From contig NZ_LT629742.1 in assembly GCF_900104895.1 (NCBI RefSeq), positions 3,472,001-3,536,000 of the forward strand: 64,000 nucleotides of DNA. Direction: 5' to 3'. How positions within the stretch are numbered: position 1 is the first letter of the stretch; the number at the start of each line of letters is the position of its first letter. This DNA is from Microterricola viridarii (GTDB lineage Bacteria > Actinomycetota > Actinomycetes > Actinomycetales > Microbacteriaceae). Positions 15,616 to 24,377 of this stretch are shown here, piece after piece. Position numbers and translations under genes: made by a program. Under the pieces are notes generated by a model, which was not told the origin of the DNA, did not search any database, and saw only the letters and a program-made list of their open reading frames with translations.

Positions 15616-17022
15616 ATGTCAACGATGACAAGACAGCGAGTGAAAACGTCGGCTTCGGAGAGGGTCGCCAGCTGGTACGCCCGTTACTTCCCCGACTCAC
15701 TCATCTTCGCGCTCGTGCTCACCGTGGTCGCCATGGCGCTGGCCCTCATCTTCACGGACTCCGGCCCCGGCGATGTGCTGGACGCCTGGTTCGTCGGCAT
15801 CCCGATGCTCTTCACGTTCGCCTTCCAACTCGCCTTCACCTATGCGGCCGCGCTCGTGCTCGTGGACACCCCCAAGGTGCAGCAGGGCATCAAGTGGGCC
15901 GCCAGCAAGATCACCCGCCCGCAGACCGCCTACATCGCGACCGGCGTGCTCGGCGCGCTGACCTCCTTCATCGGCTGGTACATCGGCCCAGTGGTGACGG
16001 CCATCTTCGCCCGGGCCATCGCCAAGGAGATGAAGAACGTCGACTACCGGCTCATCTCGGCCATCGCGTACTCCTCGTTCGTCATCTCCCTGACAGGAAT
16101 CTCCGGCACCATCCCGCTGTTCGTCGCTTCCGAGGGCCCGCTCACCGAGACCATCGGCGGGCTCATCGGCCTGGAAGACACAACGTTCTCGGTGATGAAC
16201 CTCGTCTCGGCGGCAGCCATCGTCATCGCGACCACCGTCACCTTCTACTTCATCGCCCGCAACAAGAAGGAGATCGTCTCCTTCGCCGACCTCGCCGTGT
16301 CCGGCGGCGTCCCGGCCTCGGCTGAGGCCGGCGGCAGCGAAGGTGAGGGCGACGACTCGCTCGGCGGCAGCAACACCTTCGCCGACCGGGTCAACAAGAG
16401 CCGGATCCCGATCCTCACGATCGGCCTGCTCGGCCTCGGCTACCTCGTCTACTTCTTCGCGCAGAACGGCCTGGCCGGCCTCAACCTGAACACGGTGGCC
16501 TTCATCGCCCTCGTCATCGGATTCCTCGCGCAGAAGAATGCGGTCGCCTATGCGGCATCCTTCGCCCGCAACCTGGTGTCGACGGGCTCGATCATGCTGC
16601 AGTTCCCGATCTACGGCGGCATCGCCTCCATCTTCGCGGCGACCGGTCTGGCCGGCGTCCTGACCGACGGCCTCGTCAGCGTCGCCACCCCGGAGACCTA
16701 CCTGACGATCACCTTCCTGATCACCGGCGTGCTCAACCTGTTCGTGCCGTCGGCGGGCTCGCAGTTCGTCGCCACCGCGCCATTCCTCATTCCCGGCGGC
16801 GAGGCCTTCGGCATCGACAACACACTCACGGTCATGGCCATCACATACGGCGACATCTGGACCAACCTGATCCAGCCGTTCTGGGCCCTGCTCTACTTCC
16901 CCATCCTCGCCGTCGGCACCAAGCTGCGCGTGCGCGACTTCATGGGGTACTGCCTGCCCATCCTCATCATCGTCGGAATCATCTGGATCCTGGCGCTGAA
17001 CTTCCTCCCGCTGCACCTGTAG
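15616..17022 (+). CDS. AtoE-family short-chain fatty-acid permease
   Basis: About 468 residues and some 11-12 membrane segments, matching the AtoE/SCFA transporter family: ASWYARYFPDSLIFALVLT at the start, GWYIGPVVTAIFA, and the conserved C-terminal GVLNLFVPSAGSQFVATAPF and DIWTNLIQPFWALL. A charged Gly/Glu-rich loop (EAGGSEGEGDDS, around residue 245) separates the halves. Family members import butyrate-like acids. ATG 15616 is chosen for GGAG at 15605-15608. It is the first gene of the second operon and precedes the ligase that would activate the imported acid. Confidence 0.88.
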   Translation: MSTMTRQRVKTSASERVASWYARYFPDSLIFALVLTVVAMALALIFTDSGPGDVLDAWFVGIPMLFTFAFQLAFTYAAALVLVDTPKVQQGIKWAASKITRPQTAYIATGVLGALTSFIGWYIGPVVTAIFARAIAKEMKNVDYRLISAIAYSSFVISLTGISGTIPLFVASEGPLTETIGGLIGLEDTTFSVMNLVSAAAIVIATTVTFYFIARNKKEIVSFADLAVSGGVPASAEAGGSEGEGDDSLGGSNTFADRVNKSRIPILTIGLLGLGYLVYFFAQNGLAGLNLNTVAFIALVIGFLAQKNAVAYAASFARNLVSTGSIMLQFPIYGGIASIFAATGLAGVLTDGLVSVATPETYLTITFLITGVLNLFVPSAGSQFVATAPFLIPGGEAFGIDNTLTVMAITYGDIWTNLIQPFWALLYFPILAVGTKLRVRDFMGYCLPILIIVGIIWILALNFLPLHL

Positions 17023-17078
17023 GGCGCCGCACCCCGCACTACATCGCGCGGCCACACCGCGCCCCGGCTTGACCAGAA

Positions 17079-18509
17079 ATGAGCACTCGAACAATGCGCG
17101 AACAGACCCGTCCCCCCTACTACCACGAGAGCATGGACTGGGACCGGCTCACCGCCGAGTACGAGCCGCCGTTCGAGTTCATGACCGGGGCTCGGCTGTG
17201 GTCGCCCGAACGCATCGCCGAGGAGCAGCTCCGCCGGCTGCGCGGCGCCGTCGAGCGGGCGGCCAGCGTGCCGTTCTACCGGCGTCTGTGGGCCGAGCAC
17301 GGCTTCTCGCCCGCAGACATCACCTCGCTCGACGACCTGCGCCGCATGCCGAGCTACACCATCGACGACATCCGCGACAGCATCGAGCGCCAGCCGCCGC
17401 TGGGCGACTACCAGGGGGTCGGTTTCGCGGACGCCGCGCACACCCCGCTGCGCATCTACACCTCGGGCGGCACCACCGGCACGCCCAGGCCGACGATCTA
17501 CACGCAGTGGGACCGCGAGGTCGGGGCGATCCTTTCCGCCCGCACCTTCTACATGCAGGGCATCCGGCCCGGCGACGCCGTGATCAACGCCTGGGCTTAC
17601 TCCACCCACAACGCGGCCTGGATCATGGACCACGCGCTCTGGCATTGGCTGGGCGCAATCCCCATCACCACGAGCACCGGCAACGTGACGCCGACCGAGA
17701 AGCAAATCGAGTTCGCCCAGCTCTACGGCGCGGCGTCCATCACCGCCACCTCGGACTACCTGCTGCACATCGCTGACACCGCTCGCCGCATGGGCCTGGA
17801 CCCGCGGACGGACTTCGATTTCAAGACGATTCTCTCCTTCGGCGATACCGCCGCCGTCGAGGAGGCCTTCGGTGTGCCCACCTACGACTCCTACGCCTTC
17901 CACGAGGTGCAGTACCTCGCCGCGGAGTGTGAGGCGAAGGACGGCCTGCACATCTTCGAGGACGCCTTCATCATCGAGATCGTCGACTTCGAGACGGGCG
18001 AGGCGCTGCCCCCGGGGCACAAGGGCAACATCGTCGTCACAGCGCTCTACAAGACCGGCACCTCGCAGTTGCGCTACAACATCCAGGACATCTCGGCCAG
18101 CTACGAGCTCAGCCAGTGCTCCTGCGGCAGCTGGCACAAGAAGCTGGACTACTTCCAGGGCCGCAGCGACACTATGGTGAAATTGCGCGGAGTCAACGTC
18201 TGGCCCGAGGCCTGCGGCAAGATCGTCGCCGGCCACCCCGGGGTCACCGGCGAGTATTACTGCTACGCGGAGCGCGTCGCCCCAGAGGGCAAGGTCGCCC
18301 GCGACGAGATGACGATCATGGTCGAGAAGGCCGACGGCACCGGCGACTCCGCTGTGCTGCGGGCCGAGCTCGCCGCCCTGCTCAAGCAGAAGACGGGCGT
18401 CGCCATCGGCGTCGAGCTCGTCGAGCGCGACGGACTGCGCGAGCTCACGGGGCACGGCCACCGGGCCAAGCTCAAACGCTTCGAGGACCGGCGGGAGGCC
18501 GGCCGATGA
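17079..18509 (+). CDS. Phenylacetate-CoA ligase-like acyl-CoA ligase
   Basis: 476 residues of the PaaK branch of adenylate-forming enzymes. The ATP-binding loop reads YTSGGTTGTPRPTIYT, a second core motif lies near DSYAFHEVQYLAAEC, and the hinge region is FQGRSDTMVKLRGVNVWPEA. A CSCG pair resembles the cysteines of PaaK enzymes. The C-terminal lysine is probably in GHGHRAKLKRF. It should ligate CoA to the acid brought in by the adjacent permease; the divergence from true PaaK leaves the acid open. It overlaps the next gene by ATGA. Confidence 0.85.
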   Translation: MSTRTMREQTRPPYYHESMDWDRLTAEYEPPFEFMTGARLWSPERIAEEQLRRLRGAVERAASVPFYRRLWAEHGFSPADITSLDDLRRMPSYTIDDIRDSIERQPPLGDYQGVGFADAAHTPLRIYTSGGTTGTPRPTIYTQWDREVGAILSARTFYMQGIRPGDAVINAWAYSTHNAAWIMDHALWHWLGAIPITTSTGNVTPTEKQIEFAQLYGAASITATSDYLLHIADTARRMGLDPRTDFDFKTILSFGDTAAVEEAFGVPTYDSYAFHEVQYLAAECEAKDGLHIFEDAFIIEIVDFETGEALPPGHKGNIVVTALYKTGTSQLRYNIQDISASYELSQCSCGSWHKKLDYFQGRSDTMVKLRGVNVWPEACGKIVAGHPGVTGEYYCYAERVAPEGKVARDEMTIMVEKADGTGDSAVLRAELAALLKQKTGVAIGVELVERDGLRELTGHGHRAKLKRFEDRREAGR

Positions 18510-19561
18510 GGGCCCAGGTGCAAGAGCAGCACAGCAGCCCGCTCGTCGCCCGCGATCGGCCCTCCCCGATCGCGGGGCCCGGCGAGGTCGTCCTGCGCGT
18601 CGTCGCGGCCGGCCTCAACCACCTCGACCTGTGGTTGCAGCAGGGCGACACCGGCGACGCCCTGAGCCTGCCCCGGGTGCCCGGCAGCGATGTGCTCGGC
18701 GACGTCACGGCCGTCGGCGACGGTGTCTCCGACGCGCTCCTCGGCGAGCGAGTCATCCTCTACCCAGGCCGCGCCTGCGGCAGCTGCGCCTTCTGCACCG
18801 AGGGCAGCCTCTCCGCCTGCCGGCAATTCGAGATCCTCGGCTACAACTACGACGGCGGCTACGCCCAGGAGATCGCGGTCGCGGCCGACGCCGTCGTGCC
18901 CGTCGGCGCGGACGCCTCGCTCGCGTGGGCGGCCGTGCCGGTGTCCTACATCACCGCGTGGAACGCGCTCGTGCGCACGGGCGGCATCGCGCGCGGCGAC
19001 GTCGTCGCCATCTGGGGCGCCAGCGGCGGTCTCGGCAACGCGGCGCTGCGCATCGCGAGCGCGCTCGGGGCTCGCGTGGTTGCAATCGTCGGCTCGGCGG
19101 AGAAAGCGCTCTGGCTCGCGGCCACGGGCTTCGACGGCGACGTGCTGGTGCGCGGGGACGACCTGGTGAAGCGCGTCCGCGCCGTGACTGGGGGGCGCGG
19201 CGTCGACCTCGTGCTCGATCATGTGGGCGCGGCCACGTGGAATGACAGCCTGCGCATGCTCTCCGTCCGCGGGCACCTGGCCTTCTGCGGCGTCACGACC
19301 GGGCACAGCGTGCAGACCGACCTGCGCCAGGTGTTCGGCAAGCAGCTGACCATCGCCGGCAGCTGGATCGGCGACCCGGCAGACCTGATGGCCGTGGTCG
19401 AGTTGCTGCGCGCCCACCCGGACGCGCTGCCGGTCATCCAGAATAGTTTCACCCTCGACAATGCCGTCGCCGCTCAGGAGGCTATCGCCGACTCCGCGGG
19501 CAACGGCAAGACGATCCTGCGCTGTGTCGAGGCCAGCACCGTACAAGGAGAAGACAGATGA
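18506..19561 (+). CDS. Zinc-type MDR alcohol dehydrogenase/quinone reductase
   Basis: About 351 residues of the medium-chain dehydrogenase family. The structural zinc lobe has four cysteines in ACGSCAFCTEGSLSAC, the substrate side shows AAGLNHLDLW and VPGSDVLGDV, and the NAD(P) fold has IWGASGGLGNAAL. It probably reduces or oxidises a C=C or C-OH group in a CoA pathway intermediate, but its substrate is unknown. The start is firm: ATG overlaps the ligase stop (ATGA), with GGGAGG at 18493-18498. It overlaps the thiolase the same way, so four genes form one tightly coupled operon. Confidence 0.87.
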   Translation: MRAQVQEQHSSPLVARDRPSPIAGPGEVVLRVVAAGLNHLDLWLQQGDTGDALSLPRVPGSDVLGDVTAVGDGVSDALLGERVILYPGRACGSCAFCTEGSLSACRQFEILGYNYDGGYAQEIAVAADAVVPVGADASLAWAAVPVSYITAWNALVRTGGIARGDVVAIWGASGGLGNAALRIASALGARVVAIVGSAEKALWLAATGFDGDVLVRGDDLVKRVRAVTGGRGVDLVLDHVGAATWNDSLRMLSVRGHLAFCGVTTGHSVQTDLRQVFGKQLTIAGSWIGDPADLMAVVELLRAHPDALPVIQNSFTLDNAVAAQEAIADSAGNGKTILRCVEASTVQGEDR

Positions 19562-20778
19562 CCGAGGCCTTCCTCGTCGGCGGGGCCCGCACCCCAGTCG
19601 GCCGCTACGGCGGCTCCCTGAGCTCGGTCCGCCCCGACGACCTCGCTGCCATCACCATGCGGGCCGCCGTCGAACGGGCCGGCATCGACCCGGCCGACGT
19701 CGACGAGGTGATCTTCGGGAATGCGAACGGCGCGGGCGAGGAGAACCGCAACGTCGCCCGGCTGGCTTGGCTGCTCGCCGGCTTCCCCGACACCGTCCCC
19801 GGGATCACGGTCAACCGGCTGTGCGCCTCCGGCATGAGCGCCATCACCATGGCGAGTCACATGATCAAGGCGGGTGCGGCCGACCTCGTCGTCGCCGGCG
19901 GCGTCGAGTCGATGTCGCGCGCACCGTGGGTGTTGGAGAAGCCAGCTAAGGCCTTCTCTGGCCCCGGCGCGAGCTTCGACACGTCGATCGGCTGGCGCTT
20001 CACGAACCCGGCCTTCCTCTCCGGCGAGCTCTCCCGCGACGGCAAGATGGTGTACTCCATGCCTGAGACTGCCGAGGAGGTCGCCCGCGTCTACGGCACC
20101 AGCCGGACGGACTGCGACGCCTTTGCAGTGCGCTCGCATGAGCGCGCCCTCGCGGCGATCGCTGCCGGCCACTTCGCAGAGGAGATCGTGCCGGTCAGCG
20201 TAGCCCAACGCCGCGGCGCGGCCGTGCTCATCGACACGGACGAGGGTCCGCGCTCCGGCACCAGCCTCGACGTACTCGCGGAACTCCGCCCCGTGGTGCG
20301 CGGGGGAACCGTCGTGACCGCGGGCAACGCCTCCACTCTCAACGACGGGGCCTCTGCCATCGTCGTCGCCTCGGAACGCGCGATCGAGCGCTACGGACTC
20401 ACTCCGCGCGCGCGGATCCTCGATGGCGCCGCCGCCGGCCTCGCGCCCGAGATCATGGGAGTCGGCCCGGTGCCGGCAACCCGCAAGGTGCTCGAGCGCC
20501 AGGGGCGCGGCATCGACGAGCTCGCGGCCGTCGAGCTCAACGAGGCCTTCGCCTCGCAGTCGCTGGCCTGCATGCGCGAGCTCGGTCTCGACGCCGAGAT
20601 CACAAACCGCGACGGCGGCGCGATCGCGCTCGGCCACCCGCTCGGCTCCTCCGGCGCACGCATCGTGATCAGCCTGTTGGGGCGCCTCGAACGCGAGGCC
20701 GCCGCGGGCGACCTCGGACTGGCCACGATGTGCGTCGGCGTCGGGCAGGGCACCGCCCTGCTGATCGAGCGGGTGTGA
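19558..20778 (+). CDS. Acetyl-CoA C-acyltransferase (thiolase)
   Basis: 406 residues with all thiolase catalytic residues: the nucleophilic cysteine in NRLCASGMSAI (residue ~90), the histidine in GGAIALGHPLGSSGARI, and the C-terminal cysteine in TMCVGVGQGTALL. It cleaves a 3-oxoacyl-CoA with CoA to acetyl-CoA and a shortened acyl-CoA, the last step after the PaaH-like dehydrogenase of the partner operon. ATGA overlap with the upstream dehydrogenase and GTGA contact with the next crotonase show translational coupling. AAGGAGAAGA just upstream is a good ribosome-binding site. Confidence 0.93.
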   Translation: MTEAFLVGGARTPVGRYGGSLSSVRPDDLAAITMRAAVERAGIDPADVDEVIFGNANGAGEENRNVARLAWLLAGFPDTVPGITVNRLCASGMSAITMASHMIKAGAADLVVAGGVESMSRAPWVLEKPAKAFSGPGASFDTSIGWRFTNPAFLSGELSRDGKMVYSMPETAEEVARVYGTSRTDCDAFAVRSHERALAAIAAGHFAEEIVPVSVAQRRGAAVLIDTDEGPRSGTSLDVLAELRPVVRGGTVVTAGNASTLNDGASAIVVASERAIERYGLTPRARILDGAAAGLAPEIMGVGPVPATRKVLERQGRGIDELAAVELNEAFASQSLACMRELGLDAEITNRDGGAIALGHPLGSSGARIVISLLGRLEREAAAGDLGLATMCVGVGQGTALLIERV

Positions 20779-20780
20779 AC

Positions 20781-21563
20781 ATGGCCAGCCGCGGCGCCCC
20801 GCCATTCTCAACGCTGCGCGTCACAGATCGCGACGACCACCTCGAGGTGCGGCTGCACCGCCCCGCCGTGCGCAACGCCATCGACCAGGCGATGGTCGAT
20901 GAGCTGCTCCGGGTCTGCGCCGAGCTCGAGGCGCGCCCGCGGATCCTCGTCATCGCTGGCACGCCCGGCGACCCGGCGACGGGTGCCCGCGGCGTCTTCG
21001 CCTCCGGGGCCGACATCGCCCAGCTGCGCGAGCGGCGTCGGGACGATGCCCTGGCCGGCATCAACTCCGGCGTCTTCGACCGGATCGCCAAACTGCCGAT
21101 GCCCGTCATCGCAGTGCTCGACGGGCACGCCCTCGGCGGCGGGGCCGAGCTCGCCTACGCAGCCGACTTCCGCATCGGCACCCCAGAGGTGCGCCTCGGC
21201 AACCCGGAGACGGGGCTCGGCATCATGGCGGCGGCCGGGGCGACGTGGCGACTCAAAGAGCTCGTCGGCGAGTCCGTCGCGAAGCAGATCATCCTCGCCG
21301 GCCGCGTGCTGAGCGGCGAGGAGTGCCTCGCCGTCGGCCTGCTCAGCGAGCTGCGACCGGCCGCAGAGCTCGTCGCGGCGACATCGGCCCTCGTCGCCCG
21401 CATCGCCGCCCAAGACCCGCTCGCGGTGCGGCTGTCCAAGTCGGTGTTCCACACGCCACGCGAGGCACACCCGGTGATCGACACGCTGGCCCAGGCCGTG
21501 CTGTTCGAGTCCGAGGCAAAATTCGAGCGGATGCAGGCGTTCCTCGACCGCAAGAGCAAGTGA
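20781..21563 (+). CDS. Enoyl-CoA hydratase/isomerase
   Basis: About 260 residues of the crotonase family, with both glutamates in place (GHALGGGAELAYAAD and GNPETGLGIM) and an oxyanion loop at GVFASGADI. It is the third crotonase of the locus and the last gene of the permease operon. Start options are GTG 20775, overlapping the thiolase stop, and ATG 20781, which I chose. Three crotonases with different active sites suggest a pathway with branching or double-bond rearrangement rather than plain fatty-acid oxidation. Confidence 0.88.
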   Translation: MASRGAPPFSTLRVTDRDDHLEVRLHRPAVRNAIDQAMVDELLRVCAELEARPRILVIAGTPGDPATGARGVFASGADIAQLRERRRDDALAGINSGVFDRIAKLPMPVIAVLDGHALGGGAELAYAADFRIGTPEVRLGNPETGLGIMAAAGATWRLKELVGESVAKQIILAGRVLSGEECLAVGLLSELRPAAELVAATSALVARIAAQDPLAVRLSKSVFHTPREAHPVIDTLAQAVLFESEAKFERMQAFLDRKSK

Positions 21564-21700
21564 CCGCTCGCAGCGCGGCCCATTCCTGGGACGGATGCCG
21601 CAGAAAACGGGTCGGCGAGGCCGGTGTGTACACGAACATCCAAAACGTCAGCTAAGCTTTATTGCTGTGCCATTCACACGAGAAATCGTGCGGTTGCCAC

Positions 21701-21776
21701 GCCGCCTTAGCTCAGTCGGCAGAGCGTCTCACTCGTAATGAGAAGGTCGTGGGTTCGATTCCCACAGGCGGCCCCA
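21701..21776 (+). tRNA. tRNA-Thr (anticodon CGT)
   Basis: A complete cloverleaf: acceptor GCCGCCT (21701-21707) with AGGCGGC (21766-21772), D-loop around AGCTCAGTCGGCAGAGC, anticodon stem TCTCA/TGAGA with loop CTCGTAA, and T-loop GTTCGATT. The discriminator base is C, and CCA is encoded (21774-21776). It reads the ACG threonine codon. Confidence 0.96.
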
Positions 21777-21781
21777 CCAAG

Positions 21782-21822
21782 AACGGCCAGGATCCAGATG
21801 GATTCTGGCCGTTTTTCTTTTC
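21782..21822 (+). terminator. Intrinsic terminator of tRNA-Thr
   Basis: AACGGCCAG (21782-21790) pairs with CTGGCCGTT (21805-21813), the stem continues partly inward, and a TTTTTCTTTT tract follows. It is a textbook rho-independent terminator 6 nt after the tRNA. Confidence 0.93.
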
Positions 21823-21858
21823 ACCCCTGGCGACACCCGCTCGGATGCGGGGCGGGGC

Positions 21859-22161
21859 CTAGGAGGCCATCGGCTCCCGCCGGAGCGGGCCCGACCCACC
21901 CGGCGCGCTCTCCCGCTCTGGGCCGGCGATCTCCGCCCACACCGCGTCGAGGGAGAGGCCGAGGGCCTGGGCGATCACCGCGACGGTCGGGAAGGCCGGG
22001 GCCGCCACGCGGCCGGACTCGATCTTCCGCAGCGTCTCCGGCGAGACCCCGGCCTCGAGCGCGATCTCGAGCATGGAGCGGCTCCCCCTGGCCTGGCGCA
22101 GCGCAGCGCCGAGGCGTTTTCCGCGCTCAACGTCCTCGGGCGCATGCGGCAGTCTGACCAT
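21859..22161 (-). CDS. XRE-family helix-turn-helix regulator
   Basis: 100 residues, essentially a single HTH_3 domain: GKRLGAALRQARGSRSMLEIALEAGVSPETLRKIESGRVAAP, followed by an ALGLSLDAVWAEIAG helix and a short tail. Such proteins bind short palindromes as dimers. It is divergent from the methionine aminopeptidase gene with only 62 bp between them, and a palindrome at 22184-22201 lies in that gap, so it probably controls itself and the peptidase. A TAGGAT element (22169-22174) 7 nt before the ATG indicates a leaderless transcript. Confidence 0.88.
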   Translation of the reverse strand: MVRLPHAPEDVERGKRLGAALRQARGSRSMLEIALEAGVSPETLRKIESGRVAAPAFPTVAVIAQALGLSLDAVWAEIAGPERESAPGGSGPLRREPMAS

Positions 22162-22183
22162 GCCTCCAATCCTAGTCCGGGAT

Positions 22184-22201
22184 AATAAGACCGGTATTGT
22201 T
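22184..22201. promoter_or_regulatory. Palindromic operator candidate between XRE and map genes
   Basis: An imperfect 18-bp palindrome centred on ACCGGT (22190-22195), flanked by AATAAG and ATTGTT. It covers the expected -35 of the XRE gene and lies just before the aminopeptidase start, a good place for an autoregulatory site. Confidence 0.45.
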
Positions 22202-22223
22202 ATTGGATTCTGAAAGGTGCCGC

Positions 22224-23006
22224 ATGATCGAGATCCTCACCCCCGCCGAACTGGTCAGAGCCGGGAGAACCGGTGCGCTCGTTGCCGACATCCTGCAGGC
22301 GCTGAAGGCACGCAGCACGGTCGGCACGAATCTCCTGGACATCGACCGGTGGGCGCAGGCGATGATCGTCTCTGCGGGCGCGCAATCCTGCTACGTCGAC
22401 TACTCGCCCTCGTTCGGCAGCGGGCCGTTCGGCCACTACATCTGCACCGCGGTCAACGACGCCGTCCTGCACGGGCTGCCGCACGACTACGCCCTGGCCG
22501 ACGGCGACCTGCTGACGCTGGACCTCGCCGTCATCCTGGATGGCGTCGCGGCAGACTCCGCCATCAGCTTCCTCGTCGGGGAGGCGCGGCCCCCGGAGAG
22601 CGTCGCGCTGATCGATGCGACCGAGCGCGCACTCCACGCCGGCATCGCCGCGGCGGGCCCCGGTGCGCGCATCGGCGACATCTCCGCCGCCATCGGCGCG
22701 GTGCTCACCGCGGCGGGGTACCCCATCAACACCGAGTTCGGTGGGCACGGCATCGGCTCAACGATGCACCAGGATCCGCACGTCTCCAACACCGGCCGCC
22801 CCGGCCGCGGGTACAAACTGCGCCCTGGACTGCTCCTCGCCCTCGAACCGTGGGCGATGGTCGACACCGCCGAGCTCATCACGGATGCCGACGGCTGGAC
22901 GCTCCGGAGCGCGACGGCGTGCCGGACGGCGCACAGTGAGCACACCATCGCGATCACCGGCGACGGGGCCCAGATTCTCACCCTCCCGTCGCAGCCGCAC
23001 TCGTGA
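22224..23006 (+). CDS. map: Methionine aminopeptidase, type I
   Basis: About 260 residues with the pita-bread fold. The five metal ligands are visible: D in LTLDLAVI, D in GVAADSAISF, H in FGGHGIGS, E in LALEPWAM and E in HSEHTIAI. The substrate histidine is in VNDAVLHGLPHD. It removes N-terminal methionine from new proteins. It lacks the N-terminal zinc-finger extension of some actinobacterial forms. The start at 22224 is supported by GAAAGG 6 nt upstream. The divergent XRE gene suggests this is a regulated secondary copy rather than the housekeeping enzyme (inference). Confidence 0.9.
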   Translation: MIEILTPAELVRAGRTGALVADILQALKARSTVGTNLLDIDRWAQAMIVSAGAQSCYVDYSPSFGSGPFGHYICTAVNDAVLHGLPHDYALADGDLLTLDLAVILDGVAADSAISFLVGEARPPESVALIDATERALHAGIAAAGPGARIGDISAAIGAVLTAAGYPINTEFGGHGIGSTMHQDPHVSNTGRPGRGYKLRPGLLLALEPWAMVDTAELITDADGWTLRSATACRTAHSEHTIAITGDGAQILTLPSQPHS

Positions 23007-23065
23007 TGCCCGGATCGCGCCGGCACCCCCTGCCGGGATCGGGCGCCGGCTCGTAGACTCTGGCC

Positions 23066-23266
23066 ATGACCAGCGATGACGTCTACACCGCGATCCTCTA
23101 CGGCGACGAGCTCGGGGCCGTGGGGTACGACATCCGCGTGCACTACCTTCCCGGCGACACTCCCCATGAGGAGCTGACGCATGCGGGGTTCACCTACCAG
23201 CTCATCGGCAGCACGGAGGGCGCGGACGACTCCTTCGACTACGGCCACCCGGTGCCCGCCGACTAG
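23066..23266 (+). CDS. Small hypothetical protein
   Basis: 66 residues, acidic, with no membrane segment or motif I recognise (starts MTSDDVYTAILYGDELG, ends GHPVPAD). It has actinobacterial codon use and a TAGACT element (23054-23059) 6 nt before the ATG, which suits a leaderless gene and is the main support for it being real. It lies between map and an esterase, with no operon link. Confidence 0.55.
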   Translation: MTSDDVYTAILYGDELGAVGYDIRVHYLPGDTPHEELTHAGFTYQLIGSTEGADDSFDYGHPVPAD

Positions 23267-23322
23267 GCACTCGGCCACGCCCAGCTAGCGGTGAGCGCGC
23301 TCCCAGCGCCCCGGCGTACCGT

Positions 23323-24333
23323 ATGGGCGTGAAGGTGCAGGGTCAGGCCGAGCCCTCGGCCGGCGCGGCCGTGGGGCGCCGCGCCCGGGGAGCGTTGCGC
23401 CGCGTGCCCGTCTGGGCGTGGCGGCTGCTGATGCGCGCCGTCAGCCCGGGCGAGCGGCGCCGATTCAACGTCGAACCGGTCAGCGGCGTCAGCTACTGGT
23501 TCGACATCGACTTCGTCGGCGACGGCATCCGCTCGCACCGGCTCGACGTCATGGCGCCGGCGAACACCGGCGGCCCGGTGAGCCCGCTGCCCGTCTACGT
23601 GTACTTCCACGGCGGCGGCTGGACCTCGGGCGACAAGGCGTCGCTCACGAAGTACTGCGCCACCCAGGCGGCCGACGGGGTGGTCGTGGTGAACGTCAAC
23701 TACCGGATGGCGCCGCACTTCCACCTCGGCCATGTGTTGGAGGATGCCAACGCGGCGCTGGCCTGGGTGAACTCCACCATCGGCGACTTCAACGGCGACG
23801 GGCAGCGCTGCGTGCTGGGCGGGGATTCGGCCGGCGGACAGATCGCGGCCCTGATGACCGCGGCCACGTTCCAGCCCGAGCTCGCCGAGCACTACTCCCT
23901 CGACCCGGCGCTCCGCCTCCCCCAGCTGCGCGGCCTGGTGCAGCACTGCAGCATCGTCGACTTCTCGGTGTTCTTCGACAAGGGCTTCGTGATGAGCCTG
24001 AACTTCATCCGGATGCTGCTGCCGCACGGCGACGGCCGCACGGCGTCCGAGCGGCACCGGCTGCGCGAGGCCGCCCACTACATGTCGCCCATCGAGTGGC
24101 TGGACTCCCGCTGCCCGCCCGTGTTCATCACCACCTCGGAGCGCGACTTCTTCTACGCCTCCAACATGAACCTGATCGCCCGGCTGAAGGAGCACGGGGT
24201 TCCCGTGGACTCGCTGGTCTATGGCTGGGACAATCCGAATACGGAGCACACCTGGCAGCAGAATTATCGCTACCCGGAGTCACAGGAGGTGTACCGCCGC
24301 CTAAGCTCCTTCATAACGACGGTGGCGGCATAG
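23323..24333 (+). CDS. Alpha/beta hydrolase (esterase/lipase, HSL-like)
   Basis: 336 residues. The oxyanion motif is YFHGGGWTSGD, the nucleophile is in LGGDSAGGQIA, the acid is probably the aspartate in TTSERDFFYAS, and the histidine is in NTEHTWQQ. These are marks of hormone-sensitive-lipase-type esterases (DUF/aes group). There is no clear signal peptide, though the N-terminus carries an amphipathic RVPVWAWRLLMRAV segment that could touch the membrane. ATG 23323 is given; GTG 23329 sits 6 nt after TACCGT and would be leaderless. A second alpha/beta hydrolase gene follows after 44 bp. Confidence 0.85.
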   Translation: MGVKVQGQAEPSAGAAVGRRARGALRRVPVWAWRLLMRAVSPGERRRFNVEPVSGVSYWFDIDFVGDGIRSHRLDVMAPANTGGPVSPLPVYVYFHGGGWTSGDKASLTKYCATQAADGVVVVNVNYRMAPHFHLGHVLEDANAALAWVNSTIGDFNGDGQRCVLGGDSAGGQIAALMTAATFQPELAEHYSLDPALRLPQLRGLVQHCSIVDFSVFFDKGFVMSLNFIRMLLPHGDGRTASERHRLREAAHYMSPIEWLDSRCPPVFITTSERDFFYASNMNLIARLKEHGVPVDSLVYGWDNPNTEHTWQQNYRYPESQEVYRRLSSFITTVAA

Positions 24334-24377
24334 CCAGAGCGTTCCGGGCTCGCCGCCCTGCGATGCGGAGGTGGGCG

